Assembly: GCA_022414725.1 (NCBI GenBank)
Contig: CM039464.1
Coordinates: forward strand, 21,038,640-21,102,639
Source: Microglena sp. YARC
Taxonomy: Eukaryota > Chlorophyta > Chlorophyceae > Chlamydomonadales > Chlamydomonadaceae
Direction of reading: 5' to 3'
Length of the DNA stretch: 64,000 nucleotides
Both the position numbers and the translations under genes were made by a program. Shown here piece after piece: positions 44,935 to 57,020 of this stretch. Position 1 is the stretch's first letter, and the number at the start of each line of letters is the position of its first letter. The notes under the pieces were generated by a model, which worked only from the letters and a program-made list of their open reading frames with translations, was not told the DNA's origin and searched no databases.

Positions 44935-46080
44935 GGTCGGGAACCTGAAGGTGTAGCAGATCAGTTAGATGATGAACGGGATGGAAAGGAATGTAACGCA
45001 CTGCGGCGTGGGGACAGAGGCACTTACGAGCGGGTAATAAAAGGAACTGGTTAAAACAGTTGTCACGATTACCCTGAAGGCTGTACAGGCCAGCGACCAA
45101 CCATCTACCCCCAGCAAAACACTTCCTGATGCCTTGCTCGCATCGACAGTAGGATTTCGAGCTAGCGCACTATTCCCCTCCCCCACGCGGCCACACTTGA
45201 TGTGCCCAAGCGCAAGCCACCGGTTTTGATCGAACTGCAATACATATCCACAGGTGCTCCTGATCAGGTTGCAGGCAATGCGCTACTTATTTCCTCTGCG
45301 GCTGCCTCTCTTTACTCGCCAAAGTTACTTACCCTAATAGACCTGTAGCACCTGACGCGAGATTGTCTCAGTTCAGCTATGGACCTGACAGTCTCCCGGT
45401 TAAGTACAACAGAAACCCCGGAGAGGGAGAGACTGTGCTTGACCTTCGAATGAATCTGAACTTTGGAGTTTGGGATACGGCAGAAGGACAGAACTAGCAG
45501 ATAGCCCTTGACACTTGAGAAGCGTACGCGCTGAGGGGGTGGATATACCCGCTTTTACGAGAAACCCTGAAAACCCAAGAAGTGGTTGACAGCATTACAG
45601 AAACAGACTGGCACTGGGGCCCCACCCCGGGCCCCACCCATGCCCCCGACTCCCCGCCCCACGCCCCCCGTTGGTATAGCAAGTCCCCACCCATGCCCCA
45701 CGCCCCACCTCCTTTCACCTACACCTACCCACACCTACCACCCAGCCTCGGCGCGGCTCAGATGTACCGCTAGACAGAAAGGTGCTGGCAGGCTTTGCAC
45801 GGGCTGTACGCTTGCTATACGCTTGCGAAATTAAAGCTTTGCTGTTCGTAAACTGGCACTGTAGTCGCATGCGCAAGACCTGCGCGCTGCTTCTAGTCGC
45901 AAAGGGCGTTCGTTCGGGGCTAAAATGGAAATGTGGCGCAAGCATGATCGTGACCGTCGACAATTGCCACCAAACCAAAACATAACTTTCCACGTCTTGA
46001 GCCACCCTCTGGCTTGCGATTATTTCATGCAGAGGCAAAGATTGTGGGAACTGTTTCGCACAAATAGCCTTCGTTCGTTC
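44935..46080 (+). other. Pherophorin upstream flank, no gene seen
   Basis: This region should contain the pherophorin promoter, but I see no convincing TATA box or regulatory motif. GC-rich repeats (CCCCACCCATGCCCC) lie at 45610-45720. Confidence 0.5.
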
Positions 46081-46149
46081 TAATAGCCCTTAGCAGTACG
46101 GTCACCGGCGAGGAGAAAGAAGCAGAAAAAACGGGATTTGTTGCTTTTC

Positions 46150-46405
46150 GCTTTAGCCCCCTCTGGACCCCCCAGGGAAGCCCCGTGACGTAAGTTCCCC
46201 CCTAAGTCTCTCTCCGTTCTCTGTCCGCCTCTCCATCCATCTGCCCAAGCGATACAACGATTCCGACCACCTCCGCGCCCCCCCCAAATGCTCATAGTTG
46301 GAGTGCGCATGACTTGAGTCATAAGCTTCGCAGCGGTCAAGATCCTTTGCAAAAGTTGTTAAATGTTTCGTAGCTTTATTCGGCTACGAGTAACTACTTT
46401 CTCCT
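46150..46405 (+). repeat. Dispersed repeat C copy 2
   Basis: It is similar to 16935-17195 over about 250 bp (TAGCCCCCTCTGGACCC, CTCATAGTTGGAGTGCGCATGACT, TGCAAAAGTTGTTAAATGTTTCGTAGCTT). Confidence 0.75.
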
Positions 46406-46409
46406 ATGT

Positions 46410-46419
46410 ATATATATAT

Positions 46420-46461
<42 letters not shown>

Positions 46462-46840
46462 GGTGGTCTCAAAATTTTCATTTGGAGGTCTAAGTAAAAA
46501 GTTAGAAAGAAGAAAAAAACGAGGACCCCCCCCCCCCACCACCACCACCACCCCACCCCCGAAGAAGGAGCTCGGAAAAATCTAAACATGCAAAATAATT
46601 ATATTATTTTGCATTTTTAGATTTTTCTGAGCTTCCTGTATGGGGAAGGGGGGGGGGGAGGGGCCAATGGGGAGCACGCCCATAGAAACGAGATTGTCCA
46701 AACGGGCATGCCTATTTGGGGAGTCGGGACAACGTTAGGGGGGGTGCCTCTTTGGGGATCCATTATTTATATGTTAAGGAAGCCTGCCCCATGTGGAAGA
46801 CCCCCCCTATCGTTGTCCCGACCTCCCAAATAGGCCCCCC
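46410..46840 (+). repeat. AT array and two nested inverted repeats
   Basis: (TA)n lies at 46410-46456. A near-perfect palindrome (GAGCTCGGAAAAATCTAAA..ATTTTTCTGAGCTTC) lies at 46567-46636. A second inverted pair around GCCTATTTGGG..GTCGGGACAACG lies at 46709-46747 and 46798-46836. MITE-like, non-coding. Confidence 0.75.
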
Positions 46841-47547
46841 AAAATGTACTACAAAAAAAAATACACAAAAGTACAAAACAAATTAGACTTCCGGAAACAT
46901 CGAGAAAATGCACTCAGAATTGAAAACTATTTTTTTTGTTTTTGGGGGTGGCAGGGCTGGGCCCTTTGGGCGGGCCGGGGGGGGGGGGGGGGGGGGGGGC
47001 AAATAACTACTGCGGGGTTATTAAATACCTTCTTCGGCGAGACTTTAGTCAGAACTTGAAAAGACTTCCCCCCCTCTTTTGTGAGTGTGGAGGAGGTGGG
47101 GGGACAGAATTGTTACAAGGGGCACTAAAGCTGTTTTCTAGATGTTTACTCGACTAAGGTGCATGATACCGTAGGTACCGTATATCTGACCTTATATCTT
47201 TGGGAGGGACATACACAAAACAGCCCCTTGAAAACTCTCAAACACCCCCCAATAATACAATATGATGATCATGCACGTATACTCACGGCACATGCACTTC
47301 CTCAAAATTAAATACACCAAACTTTCATAGTGTATTGTGATTTGGTATTTAGATAGATTACAAGTGAAACGACTAGCCTTGTAGTCGCCTGCGAGTATAG
47401 CAGGGCGTAGGTTAGGTTCTACGCCCCGGCAATGCCTGGCGGCTACCCGGCTCCTGGACCTGGCAGGAAGCCGTCCTGGCTGGTCGGGCGGTCCAGGCAG
47501 TCGGGTATGATACGGCTGTATATCGTATCATAATATGTATGTATGTA

Positions 47548-47703
47548 CGTTACAGTCCAGGGGTAGGCCAAATAGGCTTAAGGGACTTGCCCAACCATGC
47601 AGGAAGGGCTTAAAAAGAAAAAAGCACTAATGAGCTGAACACCAAACAATTGTTTAACCAATGGGAGCCCTGAGTTCGTGCTACAGAGATAATCTGATTC
47701 TAC
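47548..47703 (+). repeat. Repeat B copy, target of copia copy 2
   Basis: It has the full-length repeat B motif order ending GTTCGTGCTACAGAGATAATCTGATTCT. The copia copy 2 insertion site (ATCTC) lies about 15 bp downstream. Confidence 0.75.
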
Positions 47704-47722
47704 AATATAATAAAATCATCTC

Positions 47723-48052
47723 TGTCAGCATGAATTGCGGTGCTCTCACGCGTTTTATGACTTGCTGACTACTGATGTACTTCCGTAGAACTATTGGCTC
47801 TGCCAGCTTCCCGTAGTGACAGCTTCCCGTAGACTGTGTCATCCTTTGAGTGACTCCGTGTTGACAGCTTCCTATTGGCTGCGTCACCGTTCAGCCTGAA
47901 CCCTGTTAGGTTCCTGTCTGCTACTACCCTTTCACCACTGGTGCCCCTTTATGGGTCTCCAGTGCTTATAACGTTATTCTCGTCTCCGCATTAATAGATT
48001 GGCGTTCTGCACACACTTTGTCCTCTCCTCCGGAGTGTTATTCAAGCTGATA
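47723..48052 (+). repeat. 5' LTR of copia copy 2
   Basis: It is 330 bp and is followed by GGTTATACGG, where the primer-binding site is expected. Confidence 0.93.
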
Positions 48053-48089
48053 GGTTATACGGTCCTTCACTTTCTACCACTGCTTTGCG

Positions 48090-50317
48090 ATGCAACTTCC
48101 GCGAGGGCCTCCTGCAAATTTCGAGAAACTCCATGACAAGAATGGAGAATCCTGGACGCGCGGGATGCGCAGCGTCATTATCAGCAATGGCTGCGACCGT
48201 GTCCTTCCAAAGGAGGACCCGGGTCCTCTCAATGATTGGCTAGACGTTTGTGCACCAGCTGCCTCTGCTAGTGGTCATGAGAGTCCTTCCGCCATCGTGG
48301 AAGTAACCCCCCCCAATCAATCCTCCACCTTTACGGCTCCTTCTGCTACTGTCCAACGCCTCTCTCCTGAGGTTGAGGATATTCTGATGCGTCTCTGCTG
48401 TGCTTCCACTCAGATCATCCAGTATGGAAGGGAGCCTCCACCTCCTGATGCTCGTTTTGACTACGATTATGGAGACCTTGCTCGTCATGCCCGGGAGGAT
48501 GGCTATGATGATGATGAGGAGGAGGAGGATCTACAGAGTGCTACGAGTGGTGACTTCGGTGGAGGTACTCCTTCCACTGCTACTCGCGCCTTCCACTCTA
48601 CCGTCTCTCCAGTATATGGGCCTCTGTCAACACCTGCTCTTGCGCCTTCCCCGGAGTTTAAGCCTGGGCCACCTTCTGCAGCTTTGCTTGTGCCCCTTCC
48701 ACTTGTCCACCCGGAGGTGTCCAGGCCGTCTTTGATGCAGAAGTCGGCGTCTTTCACCTTGCCTTCGGACCGAGGTCTGTCTGGATACAACACTCGTGCA
48801 CGAGAGGCTGCTGCTACTGCTGGCCGCGCATCCTTTGCTGGCCCTCCGCAGGAGCCCCCTCCACCCCCGCCACCACCGGTGGAGCTGCCACCTGCTCCTG
48901 GCCCTCCGCCTTCTGTGCCTCCTTCGCTGTCATGCGAGTCCTGGGAGCATCTGCTTGATGGCGGACTTCCTATGAGTCTATCCCTGCAGGAATGCCGTCT
49001 TATCCGCCATGCTCAACATGCTGGGGAATCCTTGGACCGCATTCTGTACGGTAGGCTGGATATGAAAGCCACTCGGGCTCAGGTTGATAGCAAGGGTCGC
49101 CCTAGGCCTAGGCGTGTGATGGCCTACTCAGAGCTAGGTCTTGAATGTCGTGCTTTTCTAGGTCCAGTTATGCCAGGGATTAACTACCCTTCACCTACTG
49201 GTGTGACCTTTGGTGGGATTGGGCGTAGGAACAATGACCTCCGAGGTTATCAGTTTGTTAAGGTTCCCTTGCCTTTCTGTCCTGTTCGTCCGGACTTCGA
49301 GCTCATTCTGGGTGTTGCGCGTTCCCTAGATCTTATTAGGAACTTAGATGACCAGCGCGCCTATGACGCTGGTATTGCTGCTGAGTACTTTCTAGCGGTT
49401 CGTGCATCATTAGCTCCTGTGTCTGCTCCTCCTGCTGCTGGAACGTCGGCATCTCATTACATTACATTACATTACATTACATGTTAAAGTCTACTTGACA
49501 CCGCGAGGGTGTATGAGACATGGTGAGTCTGGTGTCGATCCTGCAATGTTAGGTTTCAGTGCGCTTCCCCTGCCCCGCCAAGAGTTCATGATCCTGTCCA
49601 TGATGCTTGCCAACATGACGGATGCACTAGTCAAGGTGTATAAGGACTTTGCTTCGCCTCGGGATATCTTTTTGCATATCCGGAGGCAGCAGTCTGATGC
49701 CCTTGCCTCTCGTGTCCCTCTCTTGTTGAAGGAATATCATGCTTCGGTCATGGGCGCTCATGAGCATGTTGATGCTTTCTTTCGTCGGGTTCGAGGTATG
49801 TGCACTGACCTGCGCAGTGCAGGGTTTCCGCAGACTCAGCATCACGCGATGAACATCATAGTTCAAGGTGCGAGTCTGCAACGTTTTGAAACGCTGAGAA
49901 TTAAGTATGGGATCTTGCTTTACAATCGGCAACCGGTTGAGTACTGGTCCTGTCTAGAGGAATATAGGCAGCTAGATATTCTAAACATAACTCTTCCCCA
50001 GTCGGATTCCAGGCACCCTGGTTGGTCCCGAAACACTCCCCAGTTTCCTGCTAATGCTGCATTTCAGCGGCGGCAGAAAACTGGTGGTGAATCTGGGTTT
50101 AACAAAAGGCGCCTGGAATGCACCTGGGGACCATGCCCCACAAGGATGGTCACACGGAGGATCGTTGCTGGACGAAGTTCCCGGCCCTGCGAAGGGGCGG
50201 TGATGGTGCAACGCGTCTGTACCGGTGCCTGTTAACCTGGCCCTTCCAGGTAACCTTACTCCAAGGCAACTGTCCTCCTTGCAGGCTCAGATTGATGGGT
50301 TTGCTATGCAGAAGTAG
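48090..50317 (+). pseudogene. Copia gag, copy 2 (interrupted by an (ACATT)n insertion)
   Basis: One open frame runs from MQLPRGPP to 49455, where a 64-bp insertion stops it. The frame resumes at SGVDPAMLGFSALPL and shifts again near 50150, separating CTWGPC from HTEDRCW of the zinc knuckle. Confidence 0.88.
49456..49519 (+). mobile_element. 64-bp (ACATT)n mini-insertion with conserved tail
   Basis: Copy 1 of copia reads CTCATGGTGAGTC here without interruption; copy 2 has ATTAC repeats plus the tail GTTAAAGTCTACTTGACACC..GAGAC between CTC and ATGG. The tail matches 26306-26342 base for base as far as I can see. Confidence 0.85.
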
Positions 50318-50320
50318 GAG

Positions 50321-53300
50321 GTGAGCCCTGTCCTATTCTCCTGCACCTCAAAGTTCTCTCTTGTATGCAGCCCAAGCCTGTCTGAGGGTGTCTGGCATGT
50401 GGATTCTGGAGCTGGTATGTCTATCACAGGTGATAAGTCTTTGTTCACTGTGTTTCAAGTTCCTTTAAATCTGCCATCAGTTCGATTTGGTGATGGAGTG
50501 GTTCAGCAGGCACAGGGTAAGGGATCCATTGAGTTATGTAGTGATTGGTTACCAACACCAATCATTCTAACTGATGTTCTCTACATTCCTCACTGTCCAG
50601 TGAACCTCCTGTCAGTCAATGCTGTGGCTCATTCTCTCCACTGCAAGGTTTCTTTTGATAGTCTTAGTTGTACTGCCGCTAGGGACTCTTCTGTTCTCTG
50701 GTCTTTCCCTGCCTCCAGTGATGGTGTTTACAAGTTTGCATGTAGGCCTTGTTACACCACTAGTGGCTGTTTGTCTGGAGCTGACAATTATCCAGCTTTT
50801 GCACTTGATGTTGATGAGGACGGTGGAGTTGTTATCCCTACCACTCCTGAATGGCTGTGGCATAGGCGGTTGGGTCACCCCGGCTATGATGCCATGCACA
50901 GAATTGTCAAGAAGGGTATGGTTAAGAACTTAACCCTCTCACTCAAACAGGTCAAAAAGCTGGCTAAGATCCCTTGTGATGCTTATCAAAAGGCTAAGGG
51001 CAAACGTCTCCCTTTTCCTAAAGCAAGCACCACTGTGATCAATGCACCTCTCCAACGCCTTCACTTGGACATCATGGGGCCAGTTCATATTAGGGGACTT
51101 CGTGGGGAGTATTATATTCTGTGCCTCACAGACCAACACTCTGGCTATGCTGAGGTGTTGTGCTTGAGGACCAGGGATGAAGCTCCCTTAGCAGTTCAAA
51201 CTACCATCCTCAGATGGATGAATCAGCTGCAAGGGTTTGCCTTTAAGTGTCTGAGATCTGACAGGGCTAAGGAGTTTATAGTAAAGTGGTTTGAGGATTG
51301 GCTGATATCGGTTGGGGCAGTGCATGAGTTATCTTTGGCATACACTGCACAGCAGAATGCAACTGTGGAGAGGTACAATGGGGTCTTACAGTCTATAGCT
51401 AGAAGTATCCACCTGGAGTCTAAGCTAACTAAGTCTTTCTGGCCCTATGCCTTCCTAGCTGCTTGTTACCTTCGTAATCGCTTGCCCAACCAGGGAGATA
51501 AGACTCCTCATGAGCTTTTCTTTGGGGTTATGCTGATGTGTCGATGTTGCGCGTGTTTGGTTGCCCATGCTACGTTACGTTAGTCAATGGGAAGAAGCGC
51601 AACAAGCTGGACGAAAGGGCGTTTATCTGGTAGACTAGTAGGGTATTCTCTGGTGAGTAAGGGTTATTTTGTTTGGGTTCCTAAGTTGCGCCAGGTAGTA
51701 GAGAGTCGTGATGTACTCTTCTATGAGCAGTTTGATTATAACTGTATTCCTGGGCTATCTCCCTATGATGGGTCTCCGTATGTCTCTCGCATCCCTGCCG
51801 CTATCAACGGACACATGCCTGAGCCTGCGGTTAATTCCCTAGACCCTTTGCTAACCCAATTGTCGACCGCTGCCTGCTCATGGGATGACCTTGCGTCCCA
51901 GGTCAGGGGCTGATGGTGCTGCATTGCGTGTGAAGGCACTGGGCGGGCGAGATTCTGAAGTTCTTTCAGATGAAATCTTAGCCGAATCTCAGGTTTCGCT
52001 AGTCCCTCCTCTGCGCCACATTTCGTCGGTGAAGCTTTAGGATTACGACAGCCTTCGATCATAGTGGTACCTGGATCAGGTCCATTGTCTAATAGTCGCC
52101 AACCTCCGACCACCTCTGATAGCTCGCAGGTGTTGTTAGTACCTTCGCCTCCTGGCATCGCTGGTGGATTCATTCGGGTCAAGCCCATGTGACGATGTAG
52201 CCGTTGCCGATAGTGCAAGTGATGATCTGGAACACTGGTCGGGTTCCGATACTGCGTATGGCTAGGGTGTTCCGGTCGACCCAGGCTTCGTTGATTTAGA
52301 GGCAAATAAGGCCGGCCCTGTTCAACCAGGCAGTAGTTCTGCACTGGGGGCTATACTACCGGTTACTGCTGATACTGCTGATATCCCCGCTGCTCATGTA
52401 CAAGTAAACTGCTTGTACATGGGAGCATATATTTCCACTTCCTCTGAACTAACCTTCAAAGCTGCTATGCTTCCCTCCAACCCTGACAGAGATCAATGGC
52501 TACACGCTATGAAGGATGAGATGGCGTCCCTACATGCCCATGGCACTTGGGCTCTCACTCCACAGGTTCCTAAACAAAGGATCCTGTCTGGCAGGTGGTT
52601 ATTTGTGAAGAAGGTTGGGGCTGATGGTTCTATCCGCTTCAAGGCACGTTTTGTGGTTCGTGGTTTTCTGCAGCGTCCTGGGATGGATTTTCATGATGTA
52701 TATGCCCCCGTTTCTTCTAAAGCAGGTCTGAGGATGCTCCTGGCTGCCATCAATCATAGGAAGATGTTTGTTCGGCAGCTGGACATCAAGACTGCATTTC
52801 TGAATGCTAAGTTAGAACCTGGTCCAGCCTGAGGGCTTTAAGGTACTTGGTCCTAACGGTGTTCCCCTTGTGTGCAAACTGATCAAGTCCCTTTATGGTT
52901 TGAACAGGGCACCCAGAGCTTGGAGTATGGATGTCAAGCGGGTTTTGGTTGCACATGGTTTTACAATGTGCAAGGCAGAACCTGCTCTGTATTTTAGAAG
53001 GGATTCTAATGGTGGGTGGAGCTATATCCTGACCTATGTGGATGATTTTATCTGTGCTTTTTATGAACTGGATAGGTATGTTTTACTGATCAAGGCTATG
53101 GAGAAGGCTGGCTGGGAGGTCAAAGAGATGGGTGTACCAGTTCAGTTCCTATCCTTGGACATGACTTGTACACTTGACTCTGACGGCAGGTGTGTTAAGA
53201 TCAACCTCTCCAGCACACCTACATTGTTGATCTGGTAGAGCAGTTTGGTCTTACTGATGCTGCTCCTCCCAGGTTTGGGCCCCCATGGCCAAGTCCACTA

Positions 53301-53990
53301 TCACTGACCCTCCTGGGAGAACCCTGCCCTCTAATAGCCAGTAGCGCTCTCTCTTGTAGGTGCTTTGCTATACCTGGCTACTTGCACCAGGCCTGATATT
53401 GCCTTTTGCTGTTAGCTACCTGTCCAGGTTTTCTGCTCACCTACAGTCCCCTCTGGGGGGCTGCCAAGCGTTTGCTCTTGTATTTGAGGTCACATTCCCA
53501 CCTGGGACTCACTTCCACCCACAGCCCTGTTTTCTCTTTGACTGTCTTTAGTGACTCATCCTTTTGCTGATGATGGGTCTGACAGGAGATCTCAGACTGG
53601 CTTTGCTGTGCTAAGCTGGAGGGTGCATAGTGAACTGGATGAGCAAGAGACAGCCTACTGTGCATTAGCTCTAGTGAGGCTGAGTATCAGGCCCTGTCAC
53701 AGGCTGCCAGGGAGGTGCAATGGTTGAAGAGGTTAAGGGTGGATCGGGTCTGCCTTGTGATTTGGTTACCATTCAAGGTGACAACAAGGGTCTCTGAGTT
53801 GGGCAAATGACTGGCAGCTCCTCCCTCGCAGCAAGCACATTGATGTTATTCATCACTATATCTAAGGAACTGGTGGAGGATGGTTCACTGGATGTTGCCT
53901 ATGTTAACACCAAGGACAACTGTGCTGACCCTTCAAGCCCCTGGATCCTCCTGTGTTCTGCGGTTTATCCGTATGCTTGGTATAACCGCT
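50321..53990 (+). pseudogene. Copia pol, copy 2 (frameshifted)
   Basis: Protease and integrase are open to 51583 (DSGAG, LHLDIMGP, LRSDRAKEF, ATVERYNG). Pieces then continue at 51587-51913, 52413-52832 (RT, with a short deletion at about 52826), 52870-53238 (YVDD) and a heavily shifted RNase H to about 53990. It cannot give a full pol. Confidence 0.9.
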
Positions 53991-54311
53991 TCTTGCTTAG
54001 GGTCATAATTTTTTTTGTTACATCGGTTTAGGTTATCAATGTTTGGCATTAGGTTTCCTATTCCGGATCGGGTTTTCTATACCGTTTGTTACCCATCTTT
54101 TGATATTCGGTTTCCTCTCTTACTAACTTGGCAAATTTTTGGATTTTTGCCTTGTTTCATTCCTTCTGTAACCTTTGGGTTTCATTTGAGTTCTCTCGAT
54201 TTTTTCGGAGTTCTTTGATTTTTTTTTTTTTTTTTTAATCTGTTACAATATAGTCTATGTCCCCGATGCATAGGTGGAGAGTAGTATTGTATGTCTGTGT
54301 CATAGGTGGAG

Positions 54312-54635
54312 TGTCGGCATGAATTGCGGTGCTCTCACGCGTTTTATGACTTGCTGACTACTAATGTACTTCCGTAGAACTATTGGCTCTGCCAGCTTCC
54401 CGTAGTGACAGCTTCCCGTAGACTGTGTCATCCTTTGAGTGACTCGTGTTGACAGCTTCCTATTGGCTGCGGTTCAGCTGAAACCTGTTAGGTTCCCTGT
54501 CTGCTACTACCCTTTCACCACTGGTGCCCCTTTATGGGTCTCCAGTGCTTGTAACGTTACTCTCGTCTCCGCATTAATAGATTGGCGTTCTGCACACACT
54601 TTGTCCTCTCCTCCGGAAGGTTATTCAAGCTGATA
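54312..54635 (+). repeat. 3' LTR of copia copy 2
   Basis: It is 324 bp, preceded by the polypurine-like CATAGGTGGAG. Confidence 0.93.
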
Positions 54636-54639
54636 ATCT

Positions 54640-56400
54640 CAGCTCGGATGATAATTTAATTGTGCGATAACTGGTATTATCGCATTTTTATAAATTGAAT
54701 CAAGTGTTTCCATCCTTCAAAGGAATCAGCATTCATGACCAGCTTTATATCGGAGCTTTTATCCACCAATTCAGGTTCAATGTTCCTTTTCTCACAAATA
54801 TTGTTTCTACCCTCAGCGAATAACGGACATTAAAATATTAAATGCATTTCATCTTTGATTACTCTTCTACCGTTAACCATCATGTCACCTGCAAATTCTA
54901 TCAGAACGAGAGGTTCTCCTTTCTGATTCGACATTTAAATTGTGAGCTCGAAGACGTAGTCTTGCTATGCATTAAATATCGTCCCTATTGTTTAATAAGT
55001 TAGTGTACGTTGAACTATGGTTTCTATCATCTGACATCATCAAATTAGTTTTAGTGTGTGGTCATTCAAGCGATACATGAGTTTTCCATACGAAGCGATA
55101 ATAATGCATTTCTACTACCTACAGTAGTAAATTAATCAAGTGCATGAATGGGACTGCAATCACTTGAAGTAAGAGCGGACTGAAAGATCCCTCTTCATTT
55201 CAAGTGCGTTCATAGCTCGATCTTTGGCAGCAAACAAGAACTTGTTGTGAGGAGTGTTATTTGCACTGGTGATGAAGTTGCCGTTGTTCCAAACCAAGTC
55301 ACCTCGCCGTGTGGCTTCATGATAGGTATAGTGAGCCTTGCTGCTCTATGCACTCGGGGAAAGGCCCGTTTTGCGCGGATGTAGCGAATGGACTGATTCG
55401 ATGCGTATTTGTATTTTATCGTACCGATCAGGTGGCGTCAGGCTTGAGCCATGGTTCGAAAAGAGTGTATCTTTGCGACGGACCCATACCATCCCGGTCC
55501 ACCCAAATATTCGCGGATACAGAAGCTCGACCACTGTTACCTTGATCGCTCATTAAATCGCGAGATGTAATACGCTCTCGTATGTGAAGAAAATTGCTGC
55601 TTGTTGGCTCTCTTGGTGGCGATTCTCGCGTTCCTGCCGAGTGTAGCCACTCATTCCAAGATCGGTAGGAAGCATAGACAGAGCTGAATGAGCTCGAACT
55701 GCGTAAATTAGAAATAGCATTCCTCGAAAACAAGGTTTGTGTGAAGGCCTGTCGCCTGTTTTGCGACTGCCCCTCCTGTTGCGACAACGAACTGCTACTT
55801 CATTGCTTTGTGCGTGTGGCACAACAGGTACATCACGTGATTCGATGACGTGTCAGTTTCGAAGTAAATCTTCAAGGACATTTTCACTAAGCCACGCCAC
55901 CCGAAATTGCAGCTGTGACGTTTACACCTCCCTCCCTGACGGCTGCCCCTTAGCGCCGCATGCCCGCAATAGTTGCGATTATCTTTTATGACTACTCGAA
56001 CCCTTGTCAGCATTTTTAATCTCTGTCTTAGTCCTAACTATCAATTTTATTCTGCAGCCCTCCAAGAAGTCGCAATTACGACGGCGAATTCATTCGCACC
56101 TGCACTATGCACCCCCACCCCCCTCCCCCTCTCTGTAGTTAAGTTGTTGTTGGTGGTGGTGTGGTGGTGGTGGTGGGGGGGGGGGGGGGGGGGGGGGGGG
56201 GGGGCGAGAAGACTTCAGTCCTGCGGCGATTTCTTCCGTTTTACAGCATAGGGTACCCGAGGGTACTCCATCTTCCTCTCCTCCTAAGTAGTAAACGTCT
56301 TCGCTCCGTTCTCGCTACATTTTCCGCCTGTCCGCTCAAACAGTGATACGTAGCAACTACGCACGCACAGGCGTACCTGTCGACCGACCAACGGACACTG
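54640..56400 (+). other. No confident gene
   Basis: The minus ORF 55428-55787 (Ser/Arg-rich, ending LFEPWLKPDAT) has no recognisable domain. A poly-G tract lies at 56177-56204. Confidence 0.4.
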
Positions 56401-56404
56401 TACC

Positions 56405-56519
56405 ATGAAATCCATGATACTCCGAGGATCTACCAATGCGCGCGTGCAATCCCAAAGAACGGGCCGCACTCGTTCAGTTGGAGTGTTTGCATCCAGCAGC
56501 AAGTATGTTCTGATCACCG
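56405..56519 (+). CDS. Candidate first exon: plastid transit peptide plus Rossmann start
   Basis: ATG at 56405 begins a Ser/Arg/Thr-rich, acid-poor N-terminus (NARVQSQRTGRTRSVGVFAS) like algal chloroplast transit peptides. It is followed by SSSKYVLITG, a beta strand and first Gly of a Rossmann dinucleotide-binding fold (SDR-like). The exon ends at a GTACGT donor, phase 1. No downstream exon was found before the macrosatellite, so the rest lies beyond a long intron, outside the window, or is lost. Confidence 0.5.
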
Positions 56520-57020
56520 GTACGTCAGTGTGTGGGGGGGGGAGGTCGGGGTTCAAGGTGGGGGGTGGTAGTGGCGGCTCCATCTGTGTGTGTGTGTGGG
56601 GCCTGGGAGTAAGATGGATTAAGGTGGGGTGGTGATGGTGGTGGTCGATGTGTGTGATTGTGTGTGTGTGTGTGCTTGTTTGTCCTGTGCTTGTGTGTGT
56701 TATGTTTTTTGTGCTTGCATGTGTATGGTGTTGTGTGCGCGTGTGTGTGTGCGGTTTGCGTGTTAGTGTTTTTTCTATTTATTCCGTTGGTGTCTGTGTT
56801 TGTGTATTTATTTTTGTGCGTGTTTGCGGTTAGTGTATTTATGTTTTTGTGTGTTGAGTGGTATGTGTATTTGTGTTAGTGTATTTATGTTTGTGTGTGT
56901 ATGTGCATGCAGTTTGTGTTTCTGTGTATTGGGTACCAGAATGCGCTTGCAGAAGGAAACTTACACGCAGACACACACACACACATCGACTTACCAACAC
57001 ACACACACACCTCCCCCCCC
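56520..57020 (+). repeat. TG-rich and AC-rich microsatellites
   Basis: Imperfect (TG)n covers about 56585-56935 and (AC)n 56965-57012, followed by poly-C. ORFs here are Val/Cys repeats without meaning. Confidence 0.85.

Larger units (their letters stand above)
47723..54635 (+). mobile_element. Copia LTR retrotransposon, copy 2 (decayed)
   Basis: LTRs are 47723-48052 and 54312-54635 (TGTCAGC..GCTGATA), with a perfect 5-bp target duplication ATCTC at 47718-47722 and 54636-54640. It is the same family as copy 1 but in the opposite orientation, with LTRs about 55 bp shorter. The coding region has many frameshifts, so it is non-autonomous. Confidence 0.95.

Noticed and set aside
55428..55787. 119-residue minus ORF as a gene
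   Set aside because: No domain, no clear start context or splice partner; the frame is only open by chance as far as I can tell.
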